This document shows, in pieces, positions 14,612 to 22,894 of a DNA stretch of 25,230 bases. Position 1 is the stretch's first letter, and the number at the start of each line of letters is the position of its first letter. A program made the position numbers and the translations under genes. Origin of the DNA: Trueperaceae bacterium (GTDB taxonomy: Bacteria; Deinococcota; Deinococci; Deinococcales; Trueperaceae); the NCBI GenBank assembly GCA_011390455.1, contig JAABSI010000040.1, positions 1-25,230 on the forward strand, read 5' to 3'. The notes under the pieces were generated by a model. That model was not told the origin of the DNA. It did no database searches and saw only the letters and a list, made by a program, of their open reading frames with translations.

Positions 14612-14617
14612 CGAACG

Positions 14618-15811
14618 GTGCGCCCCCTCCCCTTCACCGACGCGTTCCTGCTCCCCAAAGGCGTCTACCTCGACGGCAACTCGCTCGGCCCCCTGAGCTA
14701 CGCCGCGCAAGCGGCGGTCGAGCGCCGCATGCGCCAGTGGCACGTCCACGGCGTCGGCGCCTGGGACGATTGGTTCGGCCTCGCCGAGCGGCTGTCCCCG
14801 GCGATCGGTCGGCTCGTCGGCGCGCACGCGGACGAGGTGGTCGCGACCGCCTCGATCACCGTCAACCTGCACGCGCTGCTGGCCACCTTCCACCGTCCGG
14901 AGGGGCCGCGCCGGCACCTGCTGGCGACCGAGCTCGACTTCCCGACCGACCTGCACGCGCTGCAGTCCTGGGCCGAGCTCCGCGGCGTGGAGCTGCGCCT
15001 GGTGCCCTCGCGCGACGGGCACACGCTCGACGACGCCGACCTGGATGCCGCCCTCACCGACGAGGTCGCCTTCGCCTGGCTGCCGACCGTGCTCTACCGG
15101 TCGGGGCAAGCGCTCGACGTGGCGCGCTGGACGCGGGTCGGGCGCGAGCGCGGCGCGCTCGTGGGCTGGGACGCGGCGCACTCGATCGGCGCGCTGCCGC
15201 ACGCCTTTCACGAATGGGGCGTCGACGTGGCCGCCTGGTGCTCGTACAAGTACCTCAACGGCGGCCCCGGCGCCCCCGGCGGCCTCTTCGTCCATCGTCG
15301 GCACCACGACGCGGTCCCCGCGCTGCGCGGGTGGTGGGGCCACGACAAGGCGAGCCAGTTCGCCATGGAGCCCACCTTCACCAAGGCGGCCGGGGCCGGC
15401 GCGTTCCAGCTCGGCACGCCGCCGATCCTGTCGTTGGCCGGGCTCGAGGGGGCGCTGGCGCTGTTCGAGGAGACGCCGATCGAGGCGGTGCGCGCGCGCT
15501 CGCTCGAGCTGACCGACGCGCTGATCGCCCGCGTCGACACCCAGCTCCCGGAGCTCGCGGTCGTCACCCCCCGCGCCCACGCGCGCCGCGGGGGCCACGT
15601 GGCGCTGCGCCACCCCGAGGCGGCGCAGCTCTCCAAGGCGCTGCGGCGCCGCGGCGTGATCCCCGACTACCGGCGCCCCGACGTGCTGCGGTTGGCGCCG
15701 GTCGCCTTCTACACCACCGACGCCGACCTCGACCGGGCGGTGGCGGTGCTGCGCGAGTTGCTCGACTCCGGCGCCCACCGCGACGAACCGATGGACGGTC
15801 CGATCGGCTGA
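14618..15811 (+). CDS. kynU: Kynureninase
   Basis: KynU is a PLP-dependent hydrolase that splits kynurenine into anthranilate and alanine. At 397 residues it is close to the usual ~410-420. Typical landmarks are YLDGNSLGP (residues 17-25), WDDWFGLAERL, the PLP-stacking and phosphate region around ATASITVNLH, LLATELDFPTDLHA, D185 in GWDAAHSIGA, and the Schiff-base lysine K211 in CSYKYLNGGPGAPGG. The C-terminal small domain holds SLELTDALI and the Arg-containing PDVLRLAPVAFY. The GTG at 14618 is favoured by the adjacent promoter box. The product, anthranilate, is the substrate of TrpD encoded at 1579, which would let kynurenine carbon return to tryptophan. Confidence 0.96.
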   Translation: MRPLPFTDAFLLPKGVYLDGNSLGPLSYAAQAAVERRMRQWHVHGVGAWDDWFGLAERLSPAIGRLVGAHADEVVATASITVNLHALLATFHRPEGPRRHLLATELDFPTDLHALQSWAELRGVELRLVPSRDGHTLDDADLDAALTDEVAFAWLPTVLYRSGQALDVARWTRVGRERGALVGWDAAHSIGALPHAFHEWGVDVAAWCSYKYLNGGPGAPGGLFVHRRHHDAVPALRGWWGHDKASQFAMEPTFTKAAGAGAFQLGTPPILSLAGLEGALALFEETPIEAVRARSLELTDALIARVDTQLPELAVVTPRAHARRGGHVALRHPEAAQLSKALRRRGVIPDYRRPDVLRLAPVAFYTTDADLDRAVAVLRELLDSGAHRDEPMDGPIG

Positions 15812-15825
15812 CGCGCGTCGCGTGT

Positions 15826-15842
15826 GCCCGCCGCGCGCGGGC
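15826..15842 (+). terminator. GC hairpin after kynU
   Basis: GCCCGC (15826-15831) and GCGGGC (15837-15842) pair around a 5-base loop, 14 bases after the kynU stop. The stem is short and no T-tract follows, so the call is weak. Confidence 0.3.
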
Positions 15843-15871
15843 GGCGAGCGGGGCGGGGCACGCTCCATGGG

Positions 15872-15889
15872 ATGATCGAGCGATCATGA
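15872..15889 (+). promoter_or_regulatory. Palindrome and mini-ORF at the M24 gene start
   Basis: ATGATCGAGCGATCAT (15872-15887) is a perfect inverted repeat of 7 bp around AG, and its right arm contains the first two bases of the start codon. The same bases read ATG-ATC-GAG-CGA-TCA-TGA, a five-codon ORF whose stop shares ATGA with the start. An operator, a start-masking hairpin and a coupling ORF are all possible. Confidence 0.35.
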
Positions 15890-17106
15890 CCCAGGAACCC
15901 TCGAACGCGCTCGGCACGCCCTCCCCCATCGGCCCCATCCGGCGCGAGGAGCGCGCCGCGCGCGTCCCCGCCCTGTTCGCCCGCCTCGCGGACGACGTCG
16001 ACGCGGTGGTGGCCTTCGACGACCAGTACGTCCAGTACTTCACCGGCTTCGTGTTCGCCCCGACAGAGCGCCCGATCGCGGCGGTCCTGGGGCGGGACGG
16101 ATCGCGCACCCTGTTCGTGCCGCGGCTCGAGCAGGAGCACGCCGAGGTCGTCTCCGACGCCGATGCCGTCGTGGCGTACCCCGAGTACCCGGGCGAGGTG
16201 CACCCCATCGACCGCCTGATCGCCTGGCTCCACGAGCAGGGGCTCGCAGCGCGCCGCGTGGCCGTCGACCACGACGGCTACCCCGCGGTGATGGGCTACC
16301 TGCCGCGGCCGCTCTCGGCGTTTCTCACGGTCGTGTCGGCCACGGCGGCGATCGAGGCGACCATGGCGATCAAATCGGCGCACGAGGTGGCGCTGGTCCG
16401 CGAGAGCGCGCGCTGGGGCGCGGTGGCCCACCGGCTGCTGCAGGACGGCACCCGGGTGGGGCTGACCGAAGCCGAGGTCGTAGGCGCCGCCTGCGCGGAA
16501 GCCACGAAGCGGCTGCGCGCCGCCATGGGGCCCGGGTACCGGCAGCGCAACCGCTGGATCAACGGCGCGCTCGCGATCTACCGCGGCCAGATCGGCGCCG
16601 AGAGCGCCTTCCCGCACGCCTTGGCCGCCGACCTGCGGTTCGCCGAGGGCGACACGCTGGTCACCGGGGCCGGTGCGGACGTCTGGGGGTACCTGAGCGA
16701 GCTCGAGCGCACCATGTTCCTCGGCGCCCCCAGCGCCGAGCAGCGGCGCTTCTTCGACCACATGCTGGCCCTCCAGGACCTGTCTTTCGAGGCGATCCGC
16801 CCCGGCGCCCGCGGCACCGACGTCGATGCCGCCCACCGCGCCTACGTCGAGCGCCACGGGCTGTGGGCCCACTGGCGCCACCACGTCGGCCACGGCCTGG
16901 GGCAGCGCATCCACGAGGCGCCCTTCCTGGACGTCGGCGACCCGACCGTGCTCGAACCCGGCATGGTGCTCTCGGTCGAGCCGGGGCTGTACGTGCCGGG
17001 CCTGGGTGGGTTCCGCCATTCCGACACGGTGCTGGTGACCGACGACGGCATCGACTTCCTGACCGAGTACCCGCGCGACCTGGCGAGCCTGACGCTGCCC
17101 GTCTAG
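15886..17106 (+). CDS. M24-fold (Xaa-Pro peptidase-like) protein with altered metal site
   Basis: The 406-residue protein has the two-domain layout of M24B enzymes: a creatinase N-terminal domain (about 25-155) and a pita-bread catalytic domain (about 160-400). The five metal ligands of aminopeptidase P (Asp, Asp, His, Glu, Glu) are only partly kept. H336 (VGHGLGQRIHEAPF) and E365 (LSVEPGLY) are present. The first Asp is G261 (LVTGAGAD), the second is E272 (GYLSELERT), and the last Glu is S379 (FRHSDTVLV). It is therefore unlikely to bind two metals in the normal way; a creatinase-like metal-free hydrolase or a differently specific enzyme is possible. The ATG at 15886 overlaps a palindrome. 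There is no signal peptide. By family it would be called Xaa-Pro dipeptidase, but that activity is doubtful. Confidence 0.85.
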   Translation: MTQEPSNALGTPSPIGPIRREERAARVPALFARLADDVDAVVAFDDQYVQYFTGFVFAPTERPIAAVLGRDGSRTLFVPRLEQEHAEVVSDADAVVAYPEYPGEVHPIDRLIAWLHEQGLAARRVAVDHDGYPAVMGYLPRPLSAFLTVVSATAAIEATMAIKSAHEVALVRESARWGAVAHRLLQDGTRVGLTEAEVVGAACAEATKRLRAAMGPGYRQRNRWINGALAIYRGQIGAESAFPHALAADLRFAEGDTLVTGAGADVWGYLSELERTMFLGAPSAEQRRFFDHMLALQDLSFEAIRPGARGTDVDAAHRAYVERHGLWAHWRHHVGHGLGQRIHEAPFLDVGDPTVLEPGMVLSVEPGLYVPGLGGFRHSDTVLVTDDGIDFLTEYPRDLASLTLPV

Positions 17107-17146
17107 CGCGCGGCCGTTTGTCCCAGACCCGGCGGAGCGCGTGGAC

Positions 17147-17152
17147 TATCGT
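17147..17152 (+). promoter_or_regulatory. TANNNT -10 box of the methyltransferase/ABC operon
   Basis: TATCGT lies 8 bases upstream of the ATG at 17161. A TTGTCC at 17118-17123 is too far away (23 bases) to be a good -35. Confidence 0.5.
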
Positions 17153-17160
17153 GCTCCTTA

Positions 17161-17892
17161 ATGCGAACGTTCGCGATAAGGCGCCTCCCCCCTCCAGCCC
17201 ACGACGGCACGCCCTTCTGGGAGCGCCCCGAGCACGTGGACTGGTTCGCCCGCCGCGCCCCCGACCGGCGCCTGACCGCGCTCCTCACCGACCGCCCGCG
17301 CGGCCTTCGGGTGCTCGACGTCGGGTGCGCCGCCGGACGCAACACGGTCTGGTGCGCCCAGGCGGGGTTCGAGGTGCACGCCCTCGACGCCTCGAGGGCG
17401 ATGGTGACCCGGACCCGCGCGCGCCTCGCCCGAGTGCTCGGTGAGCGCGCCGCGCGTCGCCGCGTGCGCCACGGCACCATGACCGACCTCGGCGCCTTCC
17501 CGGACGCCAGCTTCGACCTGGTGGCCTGCATCGGCGTCCTACCCTCCGCCCCGAGCGCGGCCGCCTGGCACGCCGCGGTGGCGGAGATCGCCCGGGTCCT
17601 GCGCCCGGGCGCCACCTTCCTGCTCACCCACTTCTGCCCGGAAACCGACCCGGGATCGCCGGCCTGGACGCCCGCAGCGGGCGATCCGGGGCGCTACCGC
17701 TGCACCGAGGGCCGTCGCGGCGCCTACCTGCTCCGCGCCGACGAGCTCGACCGCGATCTCGCGCGCCACGGCTTCGCGCCGATCGCGCCGACGGCCCGCG
17801 TCCCGCTGACGAGCATGAACCCGGACGACCGCGCCCGAACGGTCCTGGACGCGCTCCAACGCCGCCTTCCCGCCGAGACGAGGCCACGATGA
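17161..17892 (+). CDS. Class I SAM-dependent methyltransferase (TehB/UbiE-like)
   Basis: The 243-residue protein carries motif I VLDVGCAAGRNTVWC (about residues 51-65), an acidic strand-2 residue in HALDASRAM (ribose binding), a DLGAFPDASFDLV motif and the ARVLRPGATFLLTHF strand. The N-terminal WERPEHVDWFARRAPDRRL is typical of small-molecule methyltransferases. It starts with a leaderless-type promoter and its TGA shares ATGA with the start of the substrate-binding protein, so it is the first gene of the importer operon. That link hints that it modifies, or responds to, the imported compound, but the substrate is unknown. It is not closely similar to the methyltransferase at 10925. Confidence 0.88.
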   Translation: MRTFAIRRLPPPAHDGTPFWERPEHVDWFARRAPDRRLTALLTDRPRGLRVLDVGCAAGRNTVWCAQAGFEVHALDASRAMVTRTRARLARVLGERAARRRVRHGTMTDLGAFPDASFDLVACIGVLPSAPSAAAWHAAVAEIARVLRPGATFLLTHFCPETDPGSPAWTPAAGDPGRYRCTEGRRGAYLLRADELDRDLARHGFAPIAPTARVPLTSMNPDDRARTVLDALQRRLPAETRPR

Positions 17893-19469
17893 CCCACCCC
17901 GACCGCTTCCTGCGCCGCGCGGCCGCGCTCCTCCTCGCCCTCGCGCTGGCCGCCGGCGGCCACGCTCAGGAGGCCCCCACCCCGGGCGGCACCCTGGTGA
18001 TCGGCATCGCGACCAGCCCCGGCCACCTCAACCCCGCCATCTCCACCGGCTCCGAGGTGCATACCGTCGCCGACTCGATCTTCAACGGGCTGGTCGCGCT
18101 CGACGACCAGGCGGTGCCGCAGCCCGAGCTGGCGACCTCGTGGAGCGTGAACGACGACGCCACCGTCTACACCTTCACGCTGGCGGACGGCGTGCGCTGG
18201 CACGACGGGGCGCCCTTCACCTCCGCCGACGTGCGCTTCACGTTCGAGGAGGTGCTGCTGCGCTTCCACTCGCGCACCCGCAGCAGCCTCGGAGGGCGCC
18301 TGGCGCGCATCGACACCCCCGACGACCGCACCGTGGCCTTCCACTTCGACGAGCCCTACGCGCCGCTCCTGCAGCAGCTCACCGTCACCGAAGCGCCGAT
18401 CCTGCCCCGGCACGTCTACGCCGAAGCGGCCGACGCGACCACCGCCGCGGCGAACCTCCGGCCCATCGGCACCGGCCCCTTCCGCTTCGTGGCCTACGAC
18501 CCGGACGATCAGGTGGTGCTCGAGCGCAACGACGACTACTTCGAGGAAGGGCTCCCCTACCTCGACCGGGTGGTATTCCGCATCGTGCCCGACGCCAGCA
18601 CCCGCTTGCTGGCGCTCGAGCGCGGCGAGCTCGACTTCGTCGCCGGCGTGCCCGCCTCCGAATTCGAGCGGATCGCGGCGTCGCCCGCGCTCACCACCTA
18701 CGCCCCCAACAGCGGCCCCGGCGGCGGCTTCTGCGTCATGACCATGACCTTCAACCTCGAGCGCGCCCTGCTGGCGAACCGCGCGGTGCGCGTAGCGCTG
18801 GCCCACGCGATCGACCGCCAGCAGCTGGTCGACCAGGTGCTCTACGGCAGCGGTCGGGTGGCCACCGGTCCCATCCACTCGGGCCTGGCCAACTTCTACA
18901 CCGACGACGTGACCGCGTACGCCTTCGACCCCGCGCGGGCGGCGCGCCTGCTCGACGAGGCCGGCTACCCCGCGGGCGCCGACGGCGTCCGCTTCGCCAT
19001 CGACTTCCTCCACTTCCCACAGTTCGCCAAGTACGGCGAGGTGCTGCGGCAGAACCTCGCCGAGGTCGGCGTGCGCCTGGAGCTGGTCGCACTCGACCGC
19101 GCCGCCTTCGTGACCCGCATGTTCGGACAACGCGACTTCGACACCGGCGTCGTCTCGTACTGCAACAACACGGACCCGGCCATCGGCGTCGCGCGCGTCT
19201 ACCTCTCCAGCAACATCGGCGACGTCCCCTTCTCGAACGCCGGCGCCTACGCGAACGCCGACGTCGACCGGCTCTTCGCCGAGGCCGCGTCCCTGGCCGG
19301 CATCGAGGCGCGCGCGGAGCGCTACCGGGCCGTGCAGCGGCTGCTGACCGCGGACCTCCCGTACCTGTGGCTGGTCGAGTCCGCGAGCCTCTCAGCCTCC
19401 GCGGCCTACGTGCGCGGCCTCGCGCCCTGGAGCGGCAGCCCCGCGACGAGGGCGTGGATCGCGCGCTGA
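17889..19469 (+). CDS. ABC transporter substrate-binding protein, family 5 (peptide/nickel/opine type)
   Basis: This extracytoplasmic protein binds the solute for import. The 526 residues begin with a Sec signal peptide: basic RFLRR, a Leu/Ala-rich core (about 11-22) and likely cleavage after GHA near residue 26. There is no lipobox Cys, so it is probably soluble or held otherwise. Family-5 landmarks include GGTLVIGIATSPGHLNP, ELATSWSVNDDATVYTFTLA with DGVRWHDGAPFTSADV (written here in two parts), and ALAHAIDRQQLV. Ligand class (oligopeptide, dipeptide, nickel or opine) cannot be set from sequence. It is coupled by ATGA to the methyltransferase upstream and is followed after 34 bases by two permease genes. 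Confidence 0.95.
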   Translation: MTHPDRFLRRAAALLLALALAAGGHAQEAPTPGGTLVIGIATSPGHLNPAISTGSEVHTVADSIFNGLVALDDQAVPQPELATSWSVNDDATVYTFTLADGVRWHDGAPFTSADVRFTFEEVLLRFHSRTRSSLGGRLARIDTPDDRTVAFHFDEPYAPLLQQLTVTEAPILPRHVYAEAADATTAAANLRPIGTGPFRFVAYDPDDQVVLERNDDYFEEGLPYLDRVVFRIVPDASTRLLALERGELDFVAGVPASEFERIAASPALTTYAPNSGPGGGFCVMTMTFNLERALLANRAVRVALAHAIDRQQLVDQVLYGSGRVATGPIHSGLANFYTDDVTAYAFDPARAARLLDEAGYPAGADGVRFAIDFLHFPQFAKYGEVLRQNLAEVGVRLELVALDRAAFVTRMFGQRDFDTGVVSYCNNTDPAIGVARVYLSSNIGDVPFSNAGAYANADVDRLFAEAASLAGIEARAERYRAVQRLLTADLPYLWLVESASLSASAAYVRGLAPWSGSPATRAWIAR

Positions 19470-19503
19470 CCGCCCCCTGGCGGCGCGCGACCCACCACCC
19501 ACC

Positions 19504-20466
19504 GTGCTGCCGTACGCGCTCCGCCGCCTCGCCCAAGCGGTGCCGCTGCTCCTCGCGGTCGCGGTCCTCACCTTCGCGCTCGTGCACGCCGCCCCGGGCG
19601 ACCCGGTGGTCGCCCTCGCCGGCGAGGACGGCGACGCCGCGTACTACGCCGAGATGCGCGAGCGCTACGGCTTCGACCGCCCTCTGGGCGAACGCTTCGC
19701 CACCTACCTCGGGCGGCTGGCGCGCGGCGACCTCGGGTACTCGCACCGACTGCAACGCCCGGCCACCGAGGCGGTGCTCGACCGGCTCCCGGCCACGCTG
19801 CTGCTGATCGGACCCGCGCTGCTCCTGGCCGTGGTCGCCGGCATCGGCCTGGGGTTGGCGGCCGCGCGCCGGCCCGACACCGCCACCGATACCTTCGTCA
19901 GCACGTTGTCGCTGGTAGGCCACGCGGTGCCCTCGTTCTGGTTGGCGCAGCTGCTCATGCTCGCCTTCGCCGATCGATTGGGCTGGTTCCCGGTGCAGGG
20001 CATGCGCGACGCGCGCCTCGACCCCGGCGGCGTCGCCGGGTTCCTCGACGTCGCGCACCACATGGTGCTGCCGGTGGCGGCGCTCACGGTGCAGTACCTC
20101 GCCCCGATCGCGCGGGTGGCGCGCGCCGCCCTCATCGATGCCCTCGGCGCCGACTACGTCCGCACCGCGGTCGCCAAGGGCCTGCGCGGCCGGACCGTGC
20201 TGCTGCGCCACGCGCTGCGCAACGCGCTCCCGCCGGTGGTGACCGTGATCGGCGCGCAGGCGGCCTTCATGGTCTCCGGAGCGGTCTTGGTCGAGACGGT
20301 GTTCGCCTGGCCGGGCGTCGGGCGGCTGCTGCTCGCGGCGATGCTGGCGCGCGACCTGGCCCTGGTCTCGGCCACCTTCCTGCTCCTGAGCGCGGCGCTG
20401 GTGCTCACCTCGCTGGGGGTCGACCTCGCCTACGCGGCCCTGGACCCCAGGATCCGCTATGCCTGA
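19504..20466 (+). CDS. ABC transporter permease, DppB/OppB type
   Basis: The 320-residue integral membrane protein begins LPYALRRLAQAVPLLLAVAV, the standard DppB N-terminus with one helix, followed by the periplasmic HAAPGDPVVALAG segment and RYGFDRPLGERFATYL. Five further helices follow from about residue 95. The EAA loop that contacts the ATPase is visible (DYVRTAVAKGLRGRTVLLRH, residues ~218-237). The start is GTG at 19504; no good Shine-Dalgarno is seen in the 34-base gap after the binding-protein gene. It overlaps the next permease gene by 8 bases, so the pair is coupled and should form the transmembrane heterodimer. Confidence 0.95.
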   Translation: MLPYALRRLAQAVPLLLAVAVLTFALVHAAPGDPVVALAGEDGDAAYYAEMRERYGFDRPLGERFATYLGRLARGDLGYSHRLQRPATEAVLDRLPATLLLIGPALLLAVVAGIGLGLAAARRPDTATDTFVSTLSLVGHAVPSFWLAQLLMLAFADRLGWFPVQGMRDARLDPGGVAGFLDVAHHMVLPVAALTVQYLAPIARVARAALIDALGADYVRTAVAKGLRGRTVLLRHALRNALPPVVTVIGAQAAFMVSGAVLVETVFAWPGVGRLLLAAMLARDLALVSATFLLLSAALVLTSLGVDLAYAALDPRIRYA

Positions 20467-21277
20467 GGTCCCGAGGCGCGCCCGGCGCCCCTCCCTGCTC
20501 CTGGGCGCGGCCCTGACGGCGCTCTTCGTGGGGGTGGCGCTGTTCGCCGACCTCATCGCCCCCGGCGACCCGTTCGCCGCCGCCGGCCAGCCCTTCGAGC
20601 CGCCCTCGACGGCCCACCCCTTCGGCACCGACGACCTGGGGCGCGACCTGCTGCGCGGGGTGGTGCAGGGCGCGCGCGTCTCGCTGCTCGTCGGCGTGGC
20701 CGTGGCCGGCTTCTCGCTCCTGCTCGGGGTGGCGATCGGCGGGGTGGCCGGCTACGTCGGCGGCGCGGTCGACGACCTGCTGATGCGCGCCACCGAGCTC
20801 GCGATGGTGCTGCCGCGCTTCTTCCTGGCGCTGGTGGTGGTCGCCCTGTTCGGCAGCGACCTCGTCCACCTGGTGGTCGTGCTCGCGGCCACCAGCTGGG
20901 GGGTGGTGGCCCGGGTGACCCGTGCCGGCGTGCTCGCGGTCAAGCAGCACGAGTACGTCGCCGCCGCCCGCGCCCTCGGCGCAGCCGGCGGTCGGATCCT
21001 CTGGCGCCACGTGGTGCCCAACGTGCTCGCGCCGGTGCTCGCCTACGCGGCCCTGGGCGTCGGGCGCGCGATCGTGCTCGAGGCGAGCCTCTCGTTCCTC
21101 GGCTTCGGCGACCCGAACCTGGTCAGTTGGGGGAACCTGCTGCACGACGCCCAGGCCTTCGCCCGCCGCGCCTGGTGGCTCTCGGCGTTCCCCGGAGGCG
21201 CGATCGCGCTCGCGGTGATCGGCGTGAACCTGCTGGCCGACGGCGCCCGCAACGGGCGGCAGGTGCACGTGGTGTAG
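20459..21277 (+). CDS. ABC transporter permease, DppC/OppC type
   Basis: The 272-residue membrane protein has a first helix at residues ~12-30, the characteristic HPFGTDDLGRDLLRGVVQGA segment (about 53-72), and five more helices. The EAA loop is EYVAAARALGAAGGRILWRH. A C-terminal LSFLGFGDPNLVSWGNLL is typical of DppC. It begins inside the preceding permease gene (8-base overlap). The two ATPase genes that normally follow (dppD and dppF) are absent: the operon ends here, 4 bases from the end of a convergent gene, so the importer must borrow ATPases encoded elsewhere or be incomplete. Confidence 0.95.
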   Translation: MPEVPRRARRPSLLLGAALTALFVGVALFADLIAPGDPFAAAGQPFEPPSTAHPFGTDDLGRDLLRGVVQGARVSLLVGVAVAGFSLLLGVAIGGVAGYVGGAVDDLLMRATELAMVLPRFFLALVVVALFGSDLVHLVVVLAATSWGVVARVTRAGVLAVKQHEYVAAARALGAAGGRILWRHVVPNVLAPVLAYAALGVGRAIVLEASLSFLGFGDPNLVSWGNLLHDAQAFARRAWWLSAFPGGAIALAVIGVNLLADGARNGRQVHVV

Positions 21278-21281
21278 GCCC

Positions 21282-22775
21282 CTAGAGCGGCACGCGCCGG
21301 CCCGTCGGCGTCTCCGGCACGACCGCCTCCGCCTCGACCTCGACCAGGTAGCCGTCGCCGATCAGCTCGGCCTGCACGAGCGTGTTCGCCGGCTGGACGT
21401 CGCCGAAGCGGCGCCCGTGGGCGCGCGTGACGCCCTCGGCGTCGGCGACGTCGGCGACGTACACGCGCGTGCGCACGACGTCCTCGAGCGCGGCCCCGAG
21501 CGTGCGCAGCGCCCCCTCGACCTTGTCGAAGGCCGCGTGCGCCTGCGCCTCGGCGTCGCCCGCGCCGATGAGCCGGCTGCCGTGGGTGGCCGTGGTGCCG
21601 GAGACCAGCACCCGGTCGCCCACGCGGATCGCGCGGGCGAAGCCGGCGCGCTCCTCCCAGACCGTGCCGGTGAAGGCGCGCGGCCGACCCCGCGCGCCCT
21701 CGCGCGCCTCGAACGGCGCCGGGAACGAGGTCACGTGGTGGCTCAGGTCGCCCGAGGCGGTCAGGAAGGGCGGCTTGCGGTACTCGTCGCCGCTGTCGCC
21801 GGGGATGGGCGTCAGGCCGGCCAGGGCGGCGTCGAGCACCGCGCGATCGGCCTCGGTGAGCTCGAAGGTGAAGAGCTTGAGCGTGTCCTCGACGTGGGCG
21901 CTCTTCCCCAACCGCGCGCCGATGATGACGCCGGCGACGTGCGGCTGCTCGAGCACGAACCTCGAGGCGACCGTCGCCATCGCCACGCCGTGGGCATCGG
22001 CCACGTGCTTGACGGCTGCGAGCAGGCCCTGGAAGGCGTCCCAGCCCCCGGCGGCCTCGACGAAGCGGCGGTACTTGTGGTGCGACCAGGTCTCGAGGGC
22101 GTCGCCCGCGGCGGGGTCCGGCGCGCCCAGCCAGCGCTCGCTCAGCAGCCCGCCCGCCACCGTGCCGTAGCCCAGCAGCTGCACCCCGTAGCGCTCGCAC
22201 ACGGCGACCATGTCGCCGGCGGCGCGGCGGTCGAGCAGCGAGTACGCGACCTGGTTGCTCGCGATCTCGACGCCGGCCGCGCACGCCACGCGCACGTGCG
22301 CCGCGTCGAAGTTCGTGAGCCCGAGCGCGCCGATCGCGCCCTCGCGCTTCAGGTCCTGGAGGTGGAAGAGCGCGTCCATCCAGCTCGGGTCGTCGTAGGC
22401 CCAGGTGTGGAACTGCAGCAGGTCGATGCGCTCGACGCCGAGCCGCGAGCGCGCGCGGTCGACGGCCGCCTGGACGGTGGCGCGGCTGACCGGGCCCGGC
22501 TCGGGCACCCACTTGGTCAGGAGCTGCACCTCGCCCGGGGGGCGGCGCAGCCGGAAGGTGCCGGCGATGAGCTCGGCGCTCCCGTAGTGGTCGGCCATGT
22601 CGAACGTGGTGAGGCCGGCGTCGGCGTAGGGGGCCATGGCATCGGCGGCGCGCTCCGGATCGAGGGTGGCGCCGTCCTTCTCGAGGTCGGCGACCTGCCA
22701 CAGGCCGGTGAGGGCGCGCGAGATGGTGAGGCCGGGGGCGAGCTCGACGCGCGCGACGTCGGAGGGGGTGGTCAT
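21282..22775 (-). CDS. Aldo/keto reductase fused to a RidA/YjgF-like domain
   Basis: The 497-residue protein joins two known domains. Residues ~15-340 are an aldo/keto reductase barrel with the tetrad D59, Y64 (FDMADHYGSAE), K88 (LLTKWVP) and H123 (LLQFHTW), all present, plus a C-terminal NADP-type VIIGARLGKS. After a linker with the R-rich GARGRPR, residues ~375-490 form a RidA-like domain (RAIRVGDRVLVSGTTATHGS, AFDKVEGALRTLGAALEDVV, TRVYVADVAD, YLVEVEAEAVVP). The Arg that defines imine deaminase activity in RidA is replaced by N464 (QPANTLV). The ATG at 22775 has TGGAG about 8 bases upstream. Only 4 bases separate its stop from that of the convergent permease gene. The fusion suggests reduction coupled to handling of a reactive enamine or carbonyl, but the substrate is unknown. 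Confidence 0.92.
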   Translation of the reverse strand: MTTPSDVARVELAPGLTISRALTGLWQVADLEKDGATLDPERAADAMAPYADAGLTTFDMADHYGSAELIAGTFRLRRPPGEVQLLTKWVPEPGPVSRATVQAAVDRARSRLGVERIDLLQFHTWAYDDPSWMDALFHLQDLKREGAIGALGLTNFDAAHVRVACAAGVEIASNQVAYSLLDRRAAGDMVAVCERYGVQLLGYGTVAGGLLSERWLGAPDPAAGDALETWSHHKYRRFVEAAGGWDAFQGLLAAVKHVADAHGVAMATVASRFVLEQPHVAGVIIGARLGKSAHVEDTLKLFTFELTEADRAVLDAALAGLTPIPGDSGDEYRKPPFLTASGDLSHHVTSFPAPFEAREGARGRPRAFTGTVWEERAGFARAIRVGDRVLVSGTTATHGSRLIGAGDAEAQAHAAFDKVEGALRTLGAALEDVVRTRVYVADVADAEGVTRAHGRRFGDVQPANTLVQAELIGDGYLVEVEAEAVVPETPTGRRVPL

Positions 22776-22880
22776 GGCGACGCTCCAGGGGCGGCCGCGG
22801 GCAGGCGGCGCGGGGGTTTTCTACGGTGTACCACCCGCTGCGCGTCCGGGTCGGGCCCCACGATGCCCCGCGGCGCGGTG

Positions 22881-22886
22881 TACGCT
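22881..22886 (+). promoter_or_regulatory. TANNNT -10 box of the small membrane protein gene
   Basis: TACGCT lies 8 bases upstream of the ATG at 22895. It is enclosed by a 7-base inverted repeat, GATGCCC (22862-22868) and GGGCATC (22888-22894), the right arm of which ends at the start codon. Confidence 0.5.
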
Positions 22887-22894
22887 CGGGCATC

